Below are positions 1 to 8,389 of a DNA stretch of 64,000 bases, one piece after another. The notes beneath the pieces were generated by a model. It saw only the letters and a list, made by a program, of their open reading frames with translations. It did no database searches and had not been told where the DNA came from. The stretch comes from an archaeon (GTDB lineage: Archaea > Thermoproteota > Nitrososphaeria > Nitrososphaerales > Gagatemarchaeaceae). The translations under genes and the position numbers were made by a program. The stretch covers positions 1,433,206-1,497,205 of the forward strand of contig CP066694.1 of NCBI GenBank assembly GCA_016432545.1, read 5' to 3'. Each line of letters opens with the position of its first letter. Positions within the stretch are counted from its first letter, which is position 1.

Positions 1-355
1 CGCGAGTAATCCTCTTTTCGACCGACCCCTGCGGGAAACCGAAGTTCTGGAGGGCGAAGGCCATCTCCTTCTCTACCGTCTCTGAGAAGAGCTGGTGGTC
101 CGGATTCTGGAAGGCGACCCCGACTTTCCTTGAGAGCTGAGCCGTGCTCTGCTCCCGCGTGTCCCTCCCGTCGACCAGGACCGAGCCTTCTGTCGGCTTC
201 AGGAGACCGGTCACGTGCTTGACCAAGGTGGTCTTGCCTGCCCCGTTCTCCCCCACGATGGCGACGGTCTCGCCCGGGCTTACTGCCAGGCTCACCGAGT
301 CCAGGGCCTTCACCCCGTTCTGATGTATGAACGTCACCCCTCTGAACTCGATCAC
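1..355 (-). CDS. ECF transporter ATPase subunit, second copy (partial, runs off left edge)
   Basis: N-terminal 118 residues of an ABC ATPase of the energy-coupling-factor type; the rest lies left of the window. The translation shows a Walker A (GENGAGKTT) and a Q-loop in the context AFQNPDHQLFSETVEKE, which is typical of EcfA proteins. It would hydrolyse ATP on the cytoplasmic face to drive vitamin or metal uptake. The GTG start at 355 overlaps the stop of the upstream ATPase gene (GTGA), so the two are translationally coupled, as expected for an EcfA/EcfA' heterodimer. The T (transmembrane coupling) subunit is probably beyond the edge; this is inferred. Confidence 0.88.
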   Translation of the reverse strand, partial: MIEFRGVTFIHQNGVKALDSVSLAVSPGETVAIVGENGAGKTTLVKHVTGLLKPTEGSVLVDGRDTREQSTAQLSRKVGVAFQNPDHQLFSETVEKEMAFALQNFGFPQGSVEKRITR

Positions 356-1197
356 TTCCGCGCACTCTCCAACGCCCGAGCGAGCTCACGGGCGCCCAGT
401 GGCCTTTCCCCCAGCTGGACGCCGTCGGCCCTCAGCATCCTCTGCACCTCGACGAGAGCGGGGACGGACACCCCGTACTTCTCCGACTCCCCGCCCAAGA
501 GGACTTCGCCCGGGCTCCCTTCCATGACCTTGGCCCCCTCGCTCATCACGACCACCCTGTCTGCGACCCCGACCAGGAGTTCGAGCCTGTGCTCCACGAC
601 AAGGAAAGAAGTCCCCACCTCCCTCCTCAGGCTCGCAACGAGCCCCACGAGCTCACCTGCCGTCTTTGGGTCGAGCAGCGACGTCGGCTCGTCGAGGATC
701 ACGAGCCTCGGCCTCATGGCGAGGACCCCGGCCAGCGCCACCCTCTGCTTCTGCCCGTCGGAGAGCTCGTAGGGGGCCCTCTGAGCGATGTCCTCTATCC
801 CCAGGAGACCCAGCGCCTCGTCAACCCGCTCTCTCATCTCCGGCCTGCCTACGCCGAGGTTCTCGAGCCCGAAGGCCACGTCCCTCTCGACCGTGAACAT
901 GAATATCTGGTTCTCAGGGTTCTGAAAGAGGAAACCGACCGTCTGCGCCAGGTCCTTCATCGAGGCGTCGCGGACCGGGGTCCCCCCGACCCTCACGTCT
1001 CCCTTGTACTCCCCCGAGTACATGTGGGGTATCAGGCCGTTGACCGCCCTGAGCAGCGTCGACTTGCCGCAGCCCGAGGGGCCAGCGAGGACGACGATCT
1101 CCCCCTCCCGGACCTTGAGGTCGAACCCCGCGACAGCAGCTCTCGGCGCGTCGGCGTACCTGAAGCTCAGACCTTCTATCTCGAGCAATTCCCCCAA
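352..1197 (-). CDS. ECF transporter ATPase subunit, first copy
   Basis: A complete 281-residue ABC ATPase. Walker A is GPSGCGKST near residue 40, the Q-loop lies in FLFQNPENQIF, the signature motif is LSDGQKQR, Walker B is LVILDEPTSLLD and the H-loop is VEHRLE. The Q-loop sequence and the length fit the EcfA family of energy-coupling-factor importers. It lies between the substrate-binding membrane gene upstream (27-base gap) and a second ATPase downstream (4-base overlap), so these form one operon. The substrate is not shown by this protein; the neighbours suggest riboflavin. Confidence 0.92.
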   Translation of the reverse strand: MGELLEIEGLSFRYADAPRAAVAGFDLKVREGEIVVLAGPSGCGKSTLLRAVNGLIPHMYSGEYKGDVRVGGTPVRDASMKDLAQTVGFLFQNPENQIFMFTVERDVAFGLENLGVGRPEMRERVDEALGLLGIEDIAQRAPYELSDGQKQRVALAGVLAMRPRLVILDEPTSLLDPKTAGELVGLVASLRREVGTSFLVVEHRLELLVGVADRVVVMSEGAKVMEGSPGEVLLGGESEKYGVSVPALVEVQRMLRADGVQLGERPLGARELARALESARK

Positions 1198-1224
1198 GGT
1201 GATCTCCCCAACTGCGGCCAGGGC

Positions 1225-1791
1225 TCAGCCCGGGCGAACGGATGGATACCTTGACTCGACGGCCCTCAGGACGCTGAAGGCGACGGGGACCGTGTAGAGG
1301 ACGACCGTGAAGTTGAAGATGCCGATGAAAACGAGGAGGCCTGGAACTAGACTCGGGTCCACAGAAAACCCCACTGGGTACGGCTGAGGAAGGGCTGCCC
1401 AGTTCACCGCCGTCATCACTCCCGTCCTCAACACGGCTCCGGCGGCAGTCGCGAGCACGACGAGGACCGGCGTCCCCCACCTGGCCCGCTTCGCAAGCCT
1501 TACCGCTGCAAGAACGCCCAAGAACATCGAGACTTGGGCAACCAGGTTGTAGATCGGCCCGGTCGGGAGCGCCCCCGGGTTGAGGGCCTCGAGGCCTATC
1601 GCGTTCAGGCTCGCTACGCTGACCCCTCCAAGGAAGCCGAGCATCAGCATCGCAGTCAGGACAGGGATCTCCCATACGCCGTACAGTAGGAAGGGCTCGT
1701 ATGGGGCAGGGACAGTAACCCCGTTCAGGACCACGGCTATAGCCGCGAAGAGGGCGATCAGGGCTAGCTTCTGCGACCCTCGGAGAGTCAT
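1225..1791 (-). CDS. ECF transporter S component (probable riboflavin uptake)
   Basis: A 188-residue very hydrophobic protein with about five or six membrane segments, starting at the ATG at 1791. Size, topology and operon position before two EcfA ATPases mark it as the substrate-binding S component of an ECF importer. An open frame continues upstream, but the TATA element at 1815-1823 sits about 28 bases before this ATG, so I take a leaderless start here. A riboflavin kinase gene diverges from the same promoter, which makes riboflavin the likeliest substrate (inference; other vitamins are possible). Confidence 0.8.
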   Translation of the reverse strand: MTLRGSQKLALIALFAAIAVVLNGVTVPAPYEPFLLYGVWEIPVLTAMLMLGFLGGVSVASLNAIGLEALNPGALPTGPIYNLVAQVSMFLGVLAAVRLAKRARWGTPVLVVLATAAGAVLRTGVMTAVNWAALPQPYPVGFSVDPSLVPGLLVFIGIFNFTVVLYTVPVAFSVLRAVESRYPSVRPG

Positions 1792-1813
1792 CGGAGCCTC
1801 GGTGGGAGGTACG

Positions 1814-1823
1814 TTTATAATAT
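1814..1823. promoter_or_regulatory. shared TATA element between S component and riboflavin kinase
   Basis: The core TTATAATAT reads nearly the same on both strands. Its centre (1819) lies about 28 bases from the minus-strand ATG at 1791 and 25-28 bases from the plus-strand TTG codons at 1844 and 1847. Archaeal transcription starts about 26 bases from the TATA centre, so both genes could be transcribed without a leader from one box. A clear BRE is not obvious. Confidence 0.6.
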
Positions 1824-1843
1824 TTTGGTAGCTACAAGCCCAG

Positions 1844-2527
1844 TTGTTGAATGCCCGCCAGAACTCCGCCGACCTCCCGACACTCGCGGAGTTGGCAAAG
1901 CTCGGCGCAGCCCGAGGCGGGGTGGTCGTCTCCTCTGCGGCCCTCGGCAAGGCCATGGGCGTCACGCAGCAGGCAGCGTCAAGGCGCCTCGTCATCCTGG
2001 AGGGGTCGGGTCTCATAGTCCGCTCCCACGCTGGGAGGGGACTCAGGGTCGCCCTTACTCCTGCGGGGAGGAGAAAGGTCCTGGAGTTCTATTCCGGGCT
2101 CAGGGCCGCCTTCGAAGAGGAAGAGAAGCTCGACTTCACGGGAAAGGTCTTCAGAGGCCTCGGCGAAGGCGGATACTACGTCTCCTTGAAGGGCTACGCC
2201 CTGCCCTTCCGAAGAGCTCTCGGTTTCATCCCGTTCCCCGGCACGCTCAACCTCCGTCTAGAAGAAGCGGAACAAATCGCGCAGCGCGCGCGGCTCCCGT
2301 TCATGGAAGGGGTGGAGGTCCGTGGCTTCAAGGACGGACGGAGGACCTTCGGGCCAGTCAAGTGCTTCCGGGCGGTCATCGAGGGAAAACATGCCGGCGC
2401 GGTCCTTGCCATCGAGCGGACTCACTACGACGACACTGTTCTCGAGGTGATCTCGCCCCTCGACCTCAGGAGGACCCTCGGCTTGAAGGACGGCGACCCG
2501 GTGCACGTCTCCGCCCTTCTCCGGTGA
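1844..2527 (+). CDS. ribK: CTP-dependent riboflavin kinase with N-terminal winged helix
   Basis: A 227-residue two-domain protein. Residues 1-80 form a MarR-like winged helix (SSAALGKAMGVTQQAASRRL). Residues about 95-227 match the archaeal RibK fold that makes FMN from riboflavin using CTP: FTGKVFRGLGEGGYYVSL, the PFPGTLNLRL motif, ERTHY and SPLDLR. RibK proteins with a DNA-binding N-domain are known as RbkR-type dual regulator/enzymes, so it may also repress riboflavin genes. It starts at a TTG just downstream of the shared TATA box and diverges from a vitamin importer, which fits feedback control of riboflavin uptake (inference). Confidence 0.9.
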   Translation: MLNARQNSADLPTLAELAKLGAARGGVVVSSAALGKAMGVTQQAASRRLVILEGSGLIVRSHAGRGLRVALTPAGRRKVLEFYSGLRAAFEEEEKLDFTGKVFRGLGEGGYYVSLKGYALPFRRALGFIPFPGTLNLRLEEAEQIAQRARLPFMEGVEVRGFKDGRRTFGPVKCFRAVIEGKHAGAVLAIERTHYDDTVLEVISPLDLRRTLGLKDGDPVHVSALLR

Positions 2528-2924
2528 GCCCTGCTCCGTCCATCGCAAACTCGACCAGGTCCCCATCCTTGACCCCCAACTTTCCCCTAAGGTAGACGGG
2601 CGAGACCAGCTCCGCGACCGTCGCGTTGTAGTGAGTTATCTCGATCCGCAGGAAGGCAGCCCTCTCCCCCAGGAGCGACCCCTCGAAGCACTCCAGGCCG
2701 CTGAAGCTCTCCCCCTCGAACGTGAACGGCCTGATCACAACTCCCCCCCTGGCCTCGTTCAGGGCTCTAGAGGACTCGGGACTCTCGAGCTTGACGTTCA
2801 GGGTCCCCGGGTAGGGCCTGTATCCAAGGGCCTCCTTGAACCTCTTCTGGTACTCTGGGTGGCCCACGTAGTACCTGCCTTTCCCAATCCCGCTGAAGAC
2901 CCTGCCCACCACCAGAGCGCCCAT
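2466..2924 (-). CDS. second CTP-dependent riboflavin kinase, catalytic domain only
   Basis: A 152-residue protein of the same RibK catalytic family as its convergent neighbour, without the winged helix: VVGRVFSGIGKGRYYVG, YPGTLNVKLE, EITHYNA and SPVYLRGKLGVKDGDLV. I chose the ATG at 2924 because the family begins just before the VVGRVFSG strand and a TTTTAT element lies about 27 bases upstream; the frame is open to 3134 with other ATGs at 2951 and 3002. Its 3' end overlaps the 3' end of the first ribK by 62 bases, adding a basic tail (GEGRRRAPGRRPSSRGSS) unlike the family. Having both forms side by side suggests an enzyme and a regulator-enzyme. Confidence 0.82.
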   Translation of the reverse strand: MGALVVGRVFSGIGKGRYYVGHPEYQKRFKEALGYRPYPGTLNVKLESPESSRALNEARGGVVIRPFTFEGESFSGLECFEGSLLGERAAFLRIEITHYNATVAELVSPVYLRGKLGVKDGDLVEFAMDGAGLTGEGRRRAPGRRPSSRGSS

Positions 2925-3000
2925 CGGGGCGGCGCCCCAGAGCTCCCCCATAAAACCCTCCGATGGGCTTATGTAGAATCGGGGGAGATTGTGACTGATC

Positions 3001-3537
3001 ATGCCCGAACAGGAGATACTCGTGCTGGTGGACGAGAACGACAACGAAATCGGGACCGACACGAGAGAGAACTGCCACAGCGGCTCGGGACGACGGCATA
3101 GGGCATACACGGTCCTCCTCTTCCACAGAAGCAAGCTCCTGCTCCAGCAGCGCAGTTCGAAGAAGCTCCTGTGGCCCGGAGCCTGGGACGTCTCCTACAC
3201 CAGTCACGTCTATCCGGGGGAATCCTACCAGCAGGCCTCCGCAAGGAAGGCGCTCCAGGAGCTTGACGCGAAGGTGGGGGCCCTCGAGGACGTCCACTCC
3301 TTCGTCTACTTCGCCCCGCAAGGGAAGAACGCCGAGAACGAGTTCTGCAGGGTCATGGTGGGCGAGTTCGACGGCGGGGTCAGTCCGAACCCGGACGAGA
3401 TCTCGGCGATAAGGTGGGCCTCCCCGAAGGAGGTCGCAGCCGAAGTCGGGTCGAACCCAAATTCCTTCACGCCCTGGTTCAGGCTCTCGTGGGAAGGTTT
3501 CTCGAGGAGTCCCCAGTCGGCAAAGTACGGCCTCTAG
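3001..3537 (+). CDS. idi: isopentenyl-diphosphate delta-isomerase, Nudix type I
   Basis: A 178-residue Nudix protein that would interconvert IPP and DMAPP for archaeal isoprenoid lipids. Type I IDI features are seen: the start of the fold RRHRAYTVLLF near residue 32, WPGAWDVSYTSHVYPGES near 60, a degenerate Nudix helix (SARKALQEL), and a NAENEFCRV segment with the acidic metal-binding region. Many archaea use the unrelated flavin type II enzyme, so the type I form is worth noting. The ATG at 3001 is about 28 bases from an ATGTA-like AT-rich element, consistent with a leaderless mRNA. Confidence 0.85.
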   Translation: MPEQEILVLVDENDNEIGTDTRENCHSGSGRRHRAYTVLLFHRSKLLLQQRSSKKLLWPGAWDVSYTSHVYPGESYQQASARKALQELDAKVGALEDVHSFVYFAPQGKNAENEFCRVMVGEFDGGVSPNPDEISAIRWASPKEVAAEVGSNPNSFTPWFRLSWEGFSRSPQSAKYGL

Positions 3538-4542
3538 CTACTCGATTTCCCTGGCCTCTTCGGACAGAAGACCCGAGACCGCTCCCAACGCCGCAGCCAC
3601 CGCCTCCTCCTCCCCTACGCTCGTGGCGAAAGACGCGGCAGTGGCGTGCCCGCCCCCATGCCCCCCGATCTTCTTCGTAGCCGCCTCCGCGACCTGAGTT
3701 CCGAGCTGGACCCCGGCCCTGTCGAGGAACCTCTGCGTGGACCTCATGCTCACCCTGGTCTCTCCCTCGGCCTCTCCACCGACTATGGCGACGTCCGCCC
3801 CGAGGTACACCAACCCCCTCGCGACGTGCGCCTGGAACGAGCCCACGAGGCTCGTCGCAGCGACCCATGGGCCCAGCTTGTAGATCCTGAGCCTCTTGGC
3901 GCCTTTGAGCTTGGCAAGGACTTCGCCGTAGTCCGGCTCGCTCCGCAGTTCCCTCCGCGCGTCCCCGATGTCTGCCCCAGCGTCGATGAGCTTGACCACC
4001 GTCCTCAGGGCCCCGGGGCCCGCGATGGCAAGATGGGACGAGTCGAACATCACCGCCTCCAGGAGCGCCTGAGCGGTCAGCCTGTCAACTTTGACCCCCA
4101 ATTCCTCAAAGATCGAGTAGACCACCTCAGCGGCGGAGGTCGCCGACTCGTCCACGACCACATGGTCGTAGGCCTCCCTGTCCCTAAGTGGGTGGTGGTC
4201 GACCAGTACCTTCAGCCCCTTGCTCGCCTTCATCTTCTCGAGCCACCCCTTTAGGAGCTCCGTGTCTCCAACGTCGACCGCGACGTAGAGGTCGTAGTCC
4301 TCGCCTCCCTCCTCCACGACCCTGTGCTCGAACTTCCTGCTCAGCTTTGTCGTCAGGGTCGTCATCCCTTCGGGAGTCACGATGTCCACATCGCAGCCAG
4401 GCGAGATGCTCCTCAGCAGAGCAGATAGCGCGAAAGCTGAGAGGTATGCGTCTGCGTCGGCGTTCCTGTGACAGAGGACTGCGGCCCTCCTGATCGTCTT
4501 GGGGTCCACATACGGGAACTGGCCGGACGCTCCGGCTCTCAT
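3538..4542 (-). CDS. DHH/DHHA1-family phosphoesterase
   Basis: A 334-residue protein of the RecJ/NrnA superfamily. It has motif I (NADADAYLSAFAL, near residue 28), an Asp in VAVDVGDTELL, the DHH motif (LVDHHPL, near residue 118) and a glycine-rich DHHA1 motif near the C-terminus (GGHGGGHATAASFA). These are Mn-dependent nucleases or cyclic-dinucleotide/nanoRNA phosphodiesterases. The substrate cannot be told from sequence alone. The gene follows prefoldin beta with a 10-base gap, as the last gene of the minus-strand operon, and converges with idi. Confidence 0.87.
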   Translation of the reverse strand: MRAGASGQFPYVDPKTIRRAAVLCHRNADADAYLSAFALSALLRSISPGCDVDIVTPEGMTTLTTKLSRKFEHRVVEEGGEDYDLYVAVDVGDTELLKGWLEKMKASKGLKVLVDHHPLRDREAYDHVVVDESATSAAEVVYSIFEELGVKVDRLTAQALLEAVMFDSSHLAIAGPGALRTVVKLIDAGADIGDARRELRSEPDYGEVLAKLKGAKRLRIYKLGPWVAATSLVGSFQAHVARGLVYLGADVAIVGGEAEGETRVSMRSTQRFLDRAGVQLGTQVAEAATKKIGGHGGGHATAASFATSVGEEEAVAAALGAVSGLLSEEAREIE

Positions 4543-4552
4543 GACCCAGGTC

Positions 4553-4933
4553 CTAGGCGTCGCCTGGGGGCTGTGCCTGCGAAGGCCTCACCTTCACAGC
4601 CTCGTCAATCTTGGACTGGAGGTCCTTAAGGCTCTCCCTGAAGCGCGTCTCCTGCTTCGCCAGTACCATCTTCCTCGTGTTCGCGAGCTCCTTCTTCTCC
4701 GTGAGCTCTTTCACTACCGAGTCCTTCTGGACCTTCACGAGCAGGTTCCCAGCAAACTTGTAAATCGCCTCCGAGTCGACCGCCTTCCCCAGTTCCTCGA
4801 GCGCCTTCTCCGTCTCGCCGAGCTCCAGCTCCACCTGTTGCTTCTGGACCATGACCGCCTGGAGGTTCTGCTGGGTCTGGTCGTATCGCGCCAGCTGCTC
4901 TCTGAGAAGTGGGGGAAGCTCAGGCTGACTCAA
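4553..4933 (-). CDS. pfdB: prefoldin beta subunit
   Basis: A 126-residue coiled-coil protein: a long N-terminal helix (PPLLREQLARYDQTQQNLQAV), a short beta region (SEAIYKFAGNLLVKV) and a second long helix. This is the usual length and hairpin shape of the archaeal prefoldin beta subunit, which with alpha forms a jellyfish-shaped chaperone that hands unfolded proteins to the thermosome. It sits 24 bases after the Pcc1 gene, a common place for it next to the L37Ae/exosome operon. Confidence 0.9.
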   Translation of the reverse strand: MSQPELPPLLREQLARYDQTQQNLQAVMVQKQQVELELGETEKALEELGKAVDSEAIYKFAGNLLVKVQKDSVVKELTEKKELANTRKMVLAKQETRFRESLKDLQSKIDEAVKVRPSQAQPPGDA

Positions 4934-4957
4934 TTTTCTGGCCGACGACCCTCTTGG

Positions 4958-5191
4958 CTACTTAAATCCTTTCGGCGTTTCAATTACGGCCCGGAGCTTT
5001 TCGAGGACCTTGTGCGCCCTCTCGGCAACCTCGCCCGGGTCTGACCCTTCGATGCTGATCTCGCACTCGCTCCCAGTCACCCGCGACTCGGGGAAGGACT
5101 CCTTCAGCTTGAGTGCGGTGCTTGCATCGGCCGTGAACTTGATCTTCAGGTGCACGGACTCGATGGGATTACCTTGACCTTGCCTGCGCAA
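4958..5191 (-). CDS. KEOPS complex Pcc1-type subunit
   Basis: A 77-residue small protein whose beta-alpha-beta-beta pattern (VHLKIKFTADASTALKLKES, then ECEISIEGSD, then a C-terminal helix) fits Pcc1/Cgi121-partner subunits of KEOPS, the complex that makes t6A in ANN-decoding tRNAs. Archaeal Pcc1 genes commonly lie between L37Ae and prefoldin beta, exactly as here. Its start overlaps the end of the L37Ae gene by 23 bases, indicating translational coupling. The family match is from length, pattern and context. Confidence 0.72.
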   Translation of the reverse strand: MRRQGQGNPIESVHLKIKFTADASTALKLKESFPESRVTGSECEISIEGSDPGEVAERAHKVLEKLRAVIETPKGFK

Positions 5192-5393
5192 GGTCGTAGG
5201 CCCCTCCGGCGACGGTATAACCGCAGGACTTGCACTTCCAGATCCCTGAAGACTCCCGCCTCAGCCTCATGCTGGAGCACGACGGGCACTCCCTGGCCGC
5301 CTTCAAGGTCCTGAAGATCCTAGCGTACCTCTTCCTGAGCGTCCCCCCGTACTTGGCCCCCAGGCCGCGGATGCTCTCCTTGGCCTTTGGCAT
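5169..5393 (-). CDS. rpl37ae: 50S ribosomal protein L37Ae
   Basis: A 74-residue ribosomal protein with a C4 zinc ribbon (CPSC near residue 36 and CKSC near residue 54) following the conserved basic N-terminus (GLGAKYGGTLRKRYARIF). The start is the ATG at 5393, which overlaps the rrp42 stop as TAATG; the longer open frame upstream is the shadow of rrp42. It is the standard member of the archaeal exosome superoperon. Confidence 0.95.
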   Translation of the reverse strand: MPKAKESIRGLGAKYGGTLRKRYARIFRTLKAARECPSCSSMRLRRESSGIWKCKSCGYTVAGGAYDLAQARSR

Positions 5394-6205
5394 TACTTCG
5401 TGGCCTCCAAAATCTGTTCCCTGATCTTGCGCCCTATGGCTATCGATATGTCGGCCGCCCTCAGCACTTCCCCCGGCGTGATCGTGCTCGCCTCTCCCTT
5501 CTGGCTCGCGCACACGTTCCCGTCGTCGTCGGTCGTAATCGTGATCCTCATGTCCATGAGGCCCTCCTCCTCAGACGTTGGGTCGACCACAAGGGCGTTT
5601 CCCATCCTCGCGATCGTGACGGACACCGGAGTCTTCTCGACCGGGACCGGAATCCACTCCTCGGTCGCGACCACCTTGTCCGCCTCTACGTTGTACTTCT
5701 TCATCTTCGCAGTCCTCAGCGCGGAGACGACCGCGTAGCTCACCGCGTCGAAGAGGTTCCCGTCCACGTTCATGATGTTCACGTCCACGAAGACGGTTAC
5801 CACCGTCTTTCCGGGGATGAGGCAAAGCTTGGTGAGGTCCACCATCTCGGACTCCCTGATCCCCCTGTCGACCACCCTCGCGAGCTCGATCGCCTCCTCG
5901 CTCGGGGGCCCCGGCTCCGCGAACGGGGACGACATCGGCAGTATCTCGGTGTTGACCACTAGGAGCCCTTTGTCGGGCGTGTCAGGGAACGGAGTTCCGG
6001 TGGCAATCTTGACCCCGGCCAGGACCTCCGAGTGCCCCAGGCTGACCTTGGCCGAGCCGTTCGCCTTCGGTATGACGCCCGTCTCGATCTTTATCGGCCT
6101 GTGCTCCTCCAGGCCCCTGTCACCCATCCTCTTGCCCTGCGCAATCAGCTCTGCCATCTGGGCGCGCTTTATCGTCTCGACGACGTAGTTCTTCTTCATC
6201 GACAT
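5393..6205 (-). CDS. rrp42: exosome complex RNase PH-like subunit Rrp42
   Basis: A 270-residue RNase PH fold protein, the non-catalytic partner of Rrp41 in the hexameric ring of the archaeal exosome, which degrades and tails RNA 3' to 5'. Family features include IKIETGVIPKANGSAKVSLG, VLAGVKIATGTPFPDTPDKG and SSPFAEPGPP. The start at 6205 (MSMKKNYVVETIKRAQ) gives the usual length; the frame extends further into rrp41 but this is non-coding. Only one base separates it from the rrp41 stop. Confidence 0.96.
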   Translation of the reverse strand: MSMKKNYVVETIKRAQMAELIAQGKRMGDRGLEEHRPIKIETGVIPKANGSAKVSLGHSEVLAGVKIATGTPFPDTPDKGLLVVNTEILPMSSPFAEPGPPSEEAIELARVVDRGIRESEMVDLTKLCLIPGKTVVTVFVDVNIMNVDGNLFDAVSYAVVSALRTAKMKKYNVEADKVVATEEWIPVPVEKTPVSVTIARMGNALVVDPTSEEEGLMDMRITITTDDDGNVCASQKGEASTITPGEVLRAADISIAIGRKIREQILEATK

Positions 6206-6206
6206 C

Positions 6207-6962
6207 CTAAGCCGCAGCCTCCTCTTCCTGCTCCATCTGCATCCCGCCCGCGCCGAAGTACTTCTTGGCCAAGGCTTCCTTCTGCATCTGGTAGATCTCC
6301 TTCCCCTTCTCGATGGCCAGCTCGAAGGCCTTCTGGAAGTTCTCCCTCGTGTAGATCCCGTCCACCTGGAGCAGCGAGACCTCGCCAAGGTTGGGCAGGA
6401 TAGCGACCGGCATGTCCCCGTTCCCCTCCTTGTCCTCAGTGTCGTCCAGGTCCGCCACCACCTGCTCTCCGATCAGCCCGCACGAGCACCCCACCACGAG
6501 GTCGCGCATGTTGATCCCCGCGTCCGCCAGGGCGAGCGACGCCGCGGTGATCCCTGCCACCCTCGACCCTCCGTCAGACTGAAGGACCTCGACCCAGACC
6601 TCTATCGCGGTCCTCGGATAGTCCTCGACTATCACCGCGGGCTGGAGCGCCTCGCGTATTACCTTCGAAATCTCGATCTCCCTCCTAGAAGGTGCCGGGT
6701 TCTTCCTCTCGTCCACCGAGAATGGCGCCATGTGGTACCTGCTCCTCAGTAGTGCCCTGTCAGAGAGGACCTGGTGCTTCGGGTGCACCTCCTTCGGCCC
6801 GTAGACAGCAGCCATGATCTTGTTCTTTCCCCACTCTATGTACGCCGAACCGTCTGCGTTCTTGAGCACGCCGACCTCCAGCTTGATCGGCCTCAACTGG
6901 TCCCAGGTCCGGCCGTCGAGCCTCTTGCCGTTCTCGTCGATGAGCTTCTTCTTAGGTTCCAT
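6207..6962 (-). CDS. rrp41: exosome complex exonuclease Rrp41 (catalytic)
   Basis: A 251-residue catalytic RNase PH subunit. The family start is seen ([20 protein letters not shown]), with [10 protein letters not shown] in the active-site region and the acidic [11 protein letters not shown] segment that holds the catalytic Asp in this family. It pairs with Rrp42 to form the phosphorolytic ring. Its start overlaps the end of rrp4 by 11 bases. An unusually glutamate-rich tail (MEQEEEAAA) closes the protein. Confidence 0.96.
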   Translation of the reverse strand: MEPKKKLIDENGKRLDGRTWDQLRPIKLEVGVLKNADGSAYIEWGKNKIMAAVYGPKEVHPKHQVLSDRALLRSRYHMAPFSVDERKNPAPSRREIEISKVIREALQPAVIVEDYPRTAIEVWVEVLQSDGGSRVAGITAASLALADAGINMRDLVVGCSCGLIGEQVVADLDDTEDKEGNGDMPVAILPNLGEVSLLQVDGIYTRENFQKAFELAIEKGKEIYQMQKEALAKKYFGAGGMQMEQEEEAAA

Positions 6963-7635
6963 TCTGGCTTCCCCCTATGATCTCTTGCACCCTCGCGACG
7001 AGGTCTGAGCCGGCGGCGCCCCGGTCGATGAGCCCGATCGCCTTCACAGCCTTTGTAACCCCTTCCGGCGGCCCGTTGACTATCACGACTCCGTTCTGCC
7101 CGACCTGGATGTCGCTCCCCGTGGCTTCCATAATCATGTTGATCATCGCTCCTCTCTTTCCGATTACTCGGGGGACCCTCGTCGGTGATATCTTAACGAT
7201 TTCTCCCGTCGGGATCTTCCCGTACCCCTCCCCCCTGATGCTCAGCTGCGGGTCCCTCAGCCTCTCGAACGACTCGATCCTCGCCCCTATCATGTCCCCC
7301 AGCGCGAACTTCGACGCCAGGTCGTGGGTCGCCGGGGAGAAGTCTCTCCCGAAGACGAACGAAGCCGGAAGGAAGCCGTCGAAGAACGAATTGATGTCGA
7401 CGACCCAGCCGAACCCGTTCAGGTCTTTCACCTTCCCGATGACCTGGTCCTCAGCCCTCGGGATGTAAGGTCCCGAAGCCGGGCTGAGCCTCAGCCCCTC
7501 AGTGCTCACCTCAGCCACGCCGACCCTCAGCGCGATGTACTGCTCGCCCCTCTTCTCGATGAATGGCCCGTACTGATAGTTCCCACTGGCTATTACCTCC
7601 CCTGGCGTAACCTGTCTTCTCTCTACCATTCCCAA
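6952..7635 (-). CDS. rrp4: exosome complex RNA-binding cap protein Rrp4
   Basis: A 227-residue exosome cap subunit. The N-terminal domain ([20 protein letters not shown]) is followed by an S1 domain ([15 protein letters not shown]) and a KH domain ([15 protein letters not shown], near residue 150). It binds RNA at the ring entrance and recruits substrates. It lies between SBDS (1-base gap) and rrp41 (overlap) in the canonical order. Confidence 0.96.
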   Translation of the reverse strand: MGMVERRQVTPGEVIASGNYQYGPFIEKRGEQYIALRVGVAEVSTEGLRLSPASGPYIPRAEDQVIGKVKDLNGFGWVVDINSFFDGFLPASFVFGRDFSPATHDLASKFALGDMIGARIESFERLRDPQLSIRGEGYGKIPTGEIVKISPTRVPRVIGKRGAMINMIMEATGSDIQVGQNGVVIVNGPPEGVTKAVKAIGLIDRGAAGSDLVARVQEIIGGSQNGT

Positions 7636-7636
7636 T

Positions 7637-8371
7637 TCACTTGATTACTGTAACCTGGGCAGCGCCCTTCGTCGTCGAACCGAGCCTGTCCAGCAGGCCG
7701 GGCTGTCCGCCAGCGGGTATTTCTACTATTGCTGAAAGTGTCCCGTCTGCCCCCCAATCCTCCTTGAGGATTTCTCCGAAGTTCTTGAGGACCCCTATCG
7801 TCTGCCCCGAATACTGCGCCGCGACCCTGACCTGCAGCTTCACCTTCTCCGACTTCATGGGCAGGATGGTCCTGAGCTTCTCGATTACCGACTTCGTCTG
7901 CTCGTTGGCGTCCTGGAACGGGTCTATCGCGACCCTCGCCTCTTGCATCGCCTGCTCGATCCTCAGCGGCGGGTGAGGGAGCGAGGTCCTGGGGTCCACG
8001 AAGTTCTTTGAGATTGTCGCTATGACCGCCTTCCTTTTCTCCTCCGTGAGCCTCTTCCTCTGTTCCTGGGTCAGGTTCAGCTCTCCACGCTTCAGCACCT
8101 CGAGCGCCGCCATTGCGTGGTCGTCCGTCCCGAAGTTCAGCTTCAGCTTCTCGCTCCCCGCCCTCAGTCCCTTCCCGGAGTCGGAGTAAACCTCGTCGAC
8201 AGCGATGACCTGCGATGGCTCGACATCCCTGCCCTGCTTGAAGCTCAGGGCCGCGTCTGGGTTGACGAGTATCTCGTAGTGCTCCCCTGCGATGGTGAGC
8301 TTGACGGTAGTGAACTTCGAGGGCCCCTTGGTCCTTGGCTTGAACTCTCCGCCTCCGTGCCCGAAGCTCAA
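7637..8371 (-). CDS. ribosome maturation protein SBDS/Sdo1
   Basis: A 244-residue protein with the three SBDS domains: the N-terminal FYSH domain (TVKLTIAGEHYEILVNPDAAL, then KRGELNLTQEQRKRL), a central helical domain with the conserved FVDPRTSLPHPPLRIEQAM, and a C-terminal ferredoxin-like domain. In eukaryotes SBDS works with EFL1 to release anti-association factor 6 from the large subunit; the archaeal role is taken to be ribosome maturation. It is the normal gene between psmA and rrp4 in archaea. Confidence 0.95.
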   Translation of the reverse strand: MSFGHGGGEFKPRTKGPSKFTTVKLTIAGEHYEILVNPDAALSFKQGRDVEPSQVIAVDEVYSDSGKGLRAGSEKLKLNFGTDDHAMAALEVLKRGELNLTQEQRKRLTEEKRKAVIATISKNFVDPRTSLPHPPLRIEQAMQEARVAIDPFQDANEQTKSVIEKLRTILPMKSEKVKLQVRVAAQYSGQTIGVLKNFGEILKEDWGADGTLSAIVEIPAGGQPGLLDRLGSTTKGAAQVTVIK

Positions 8372-8389
8372 TTTACAGGCAGCGCCGTT

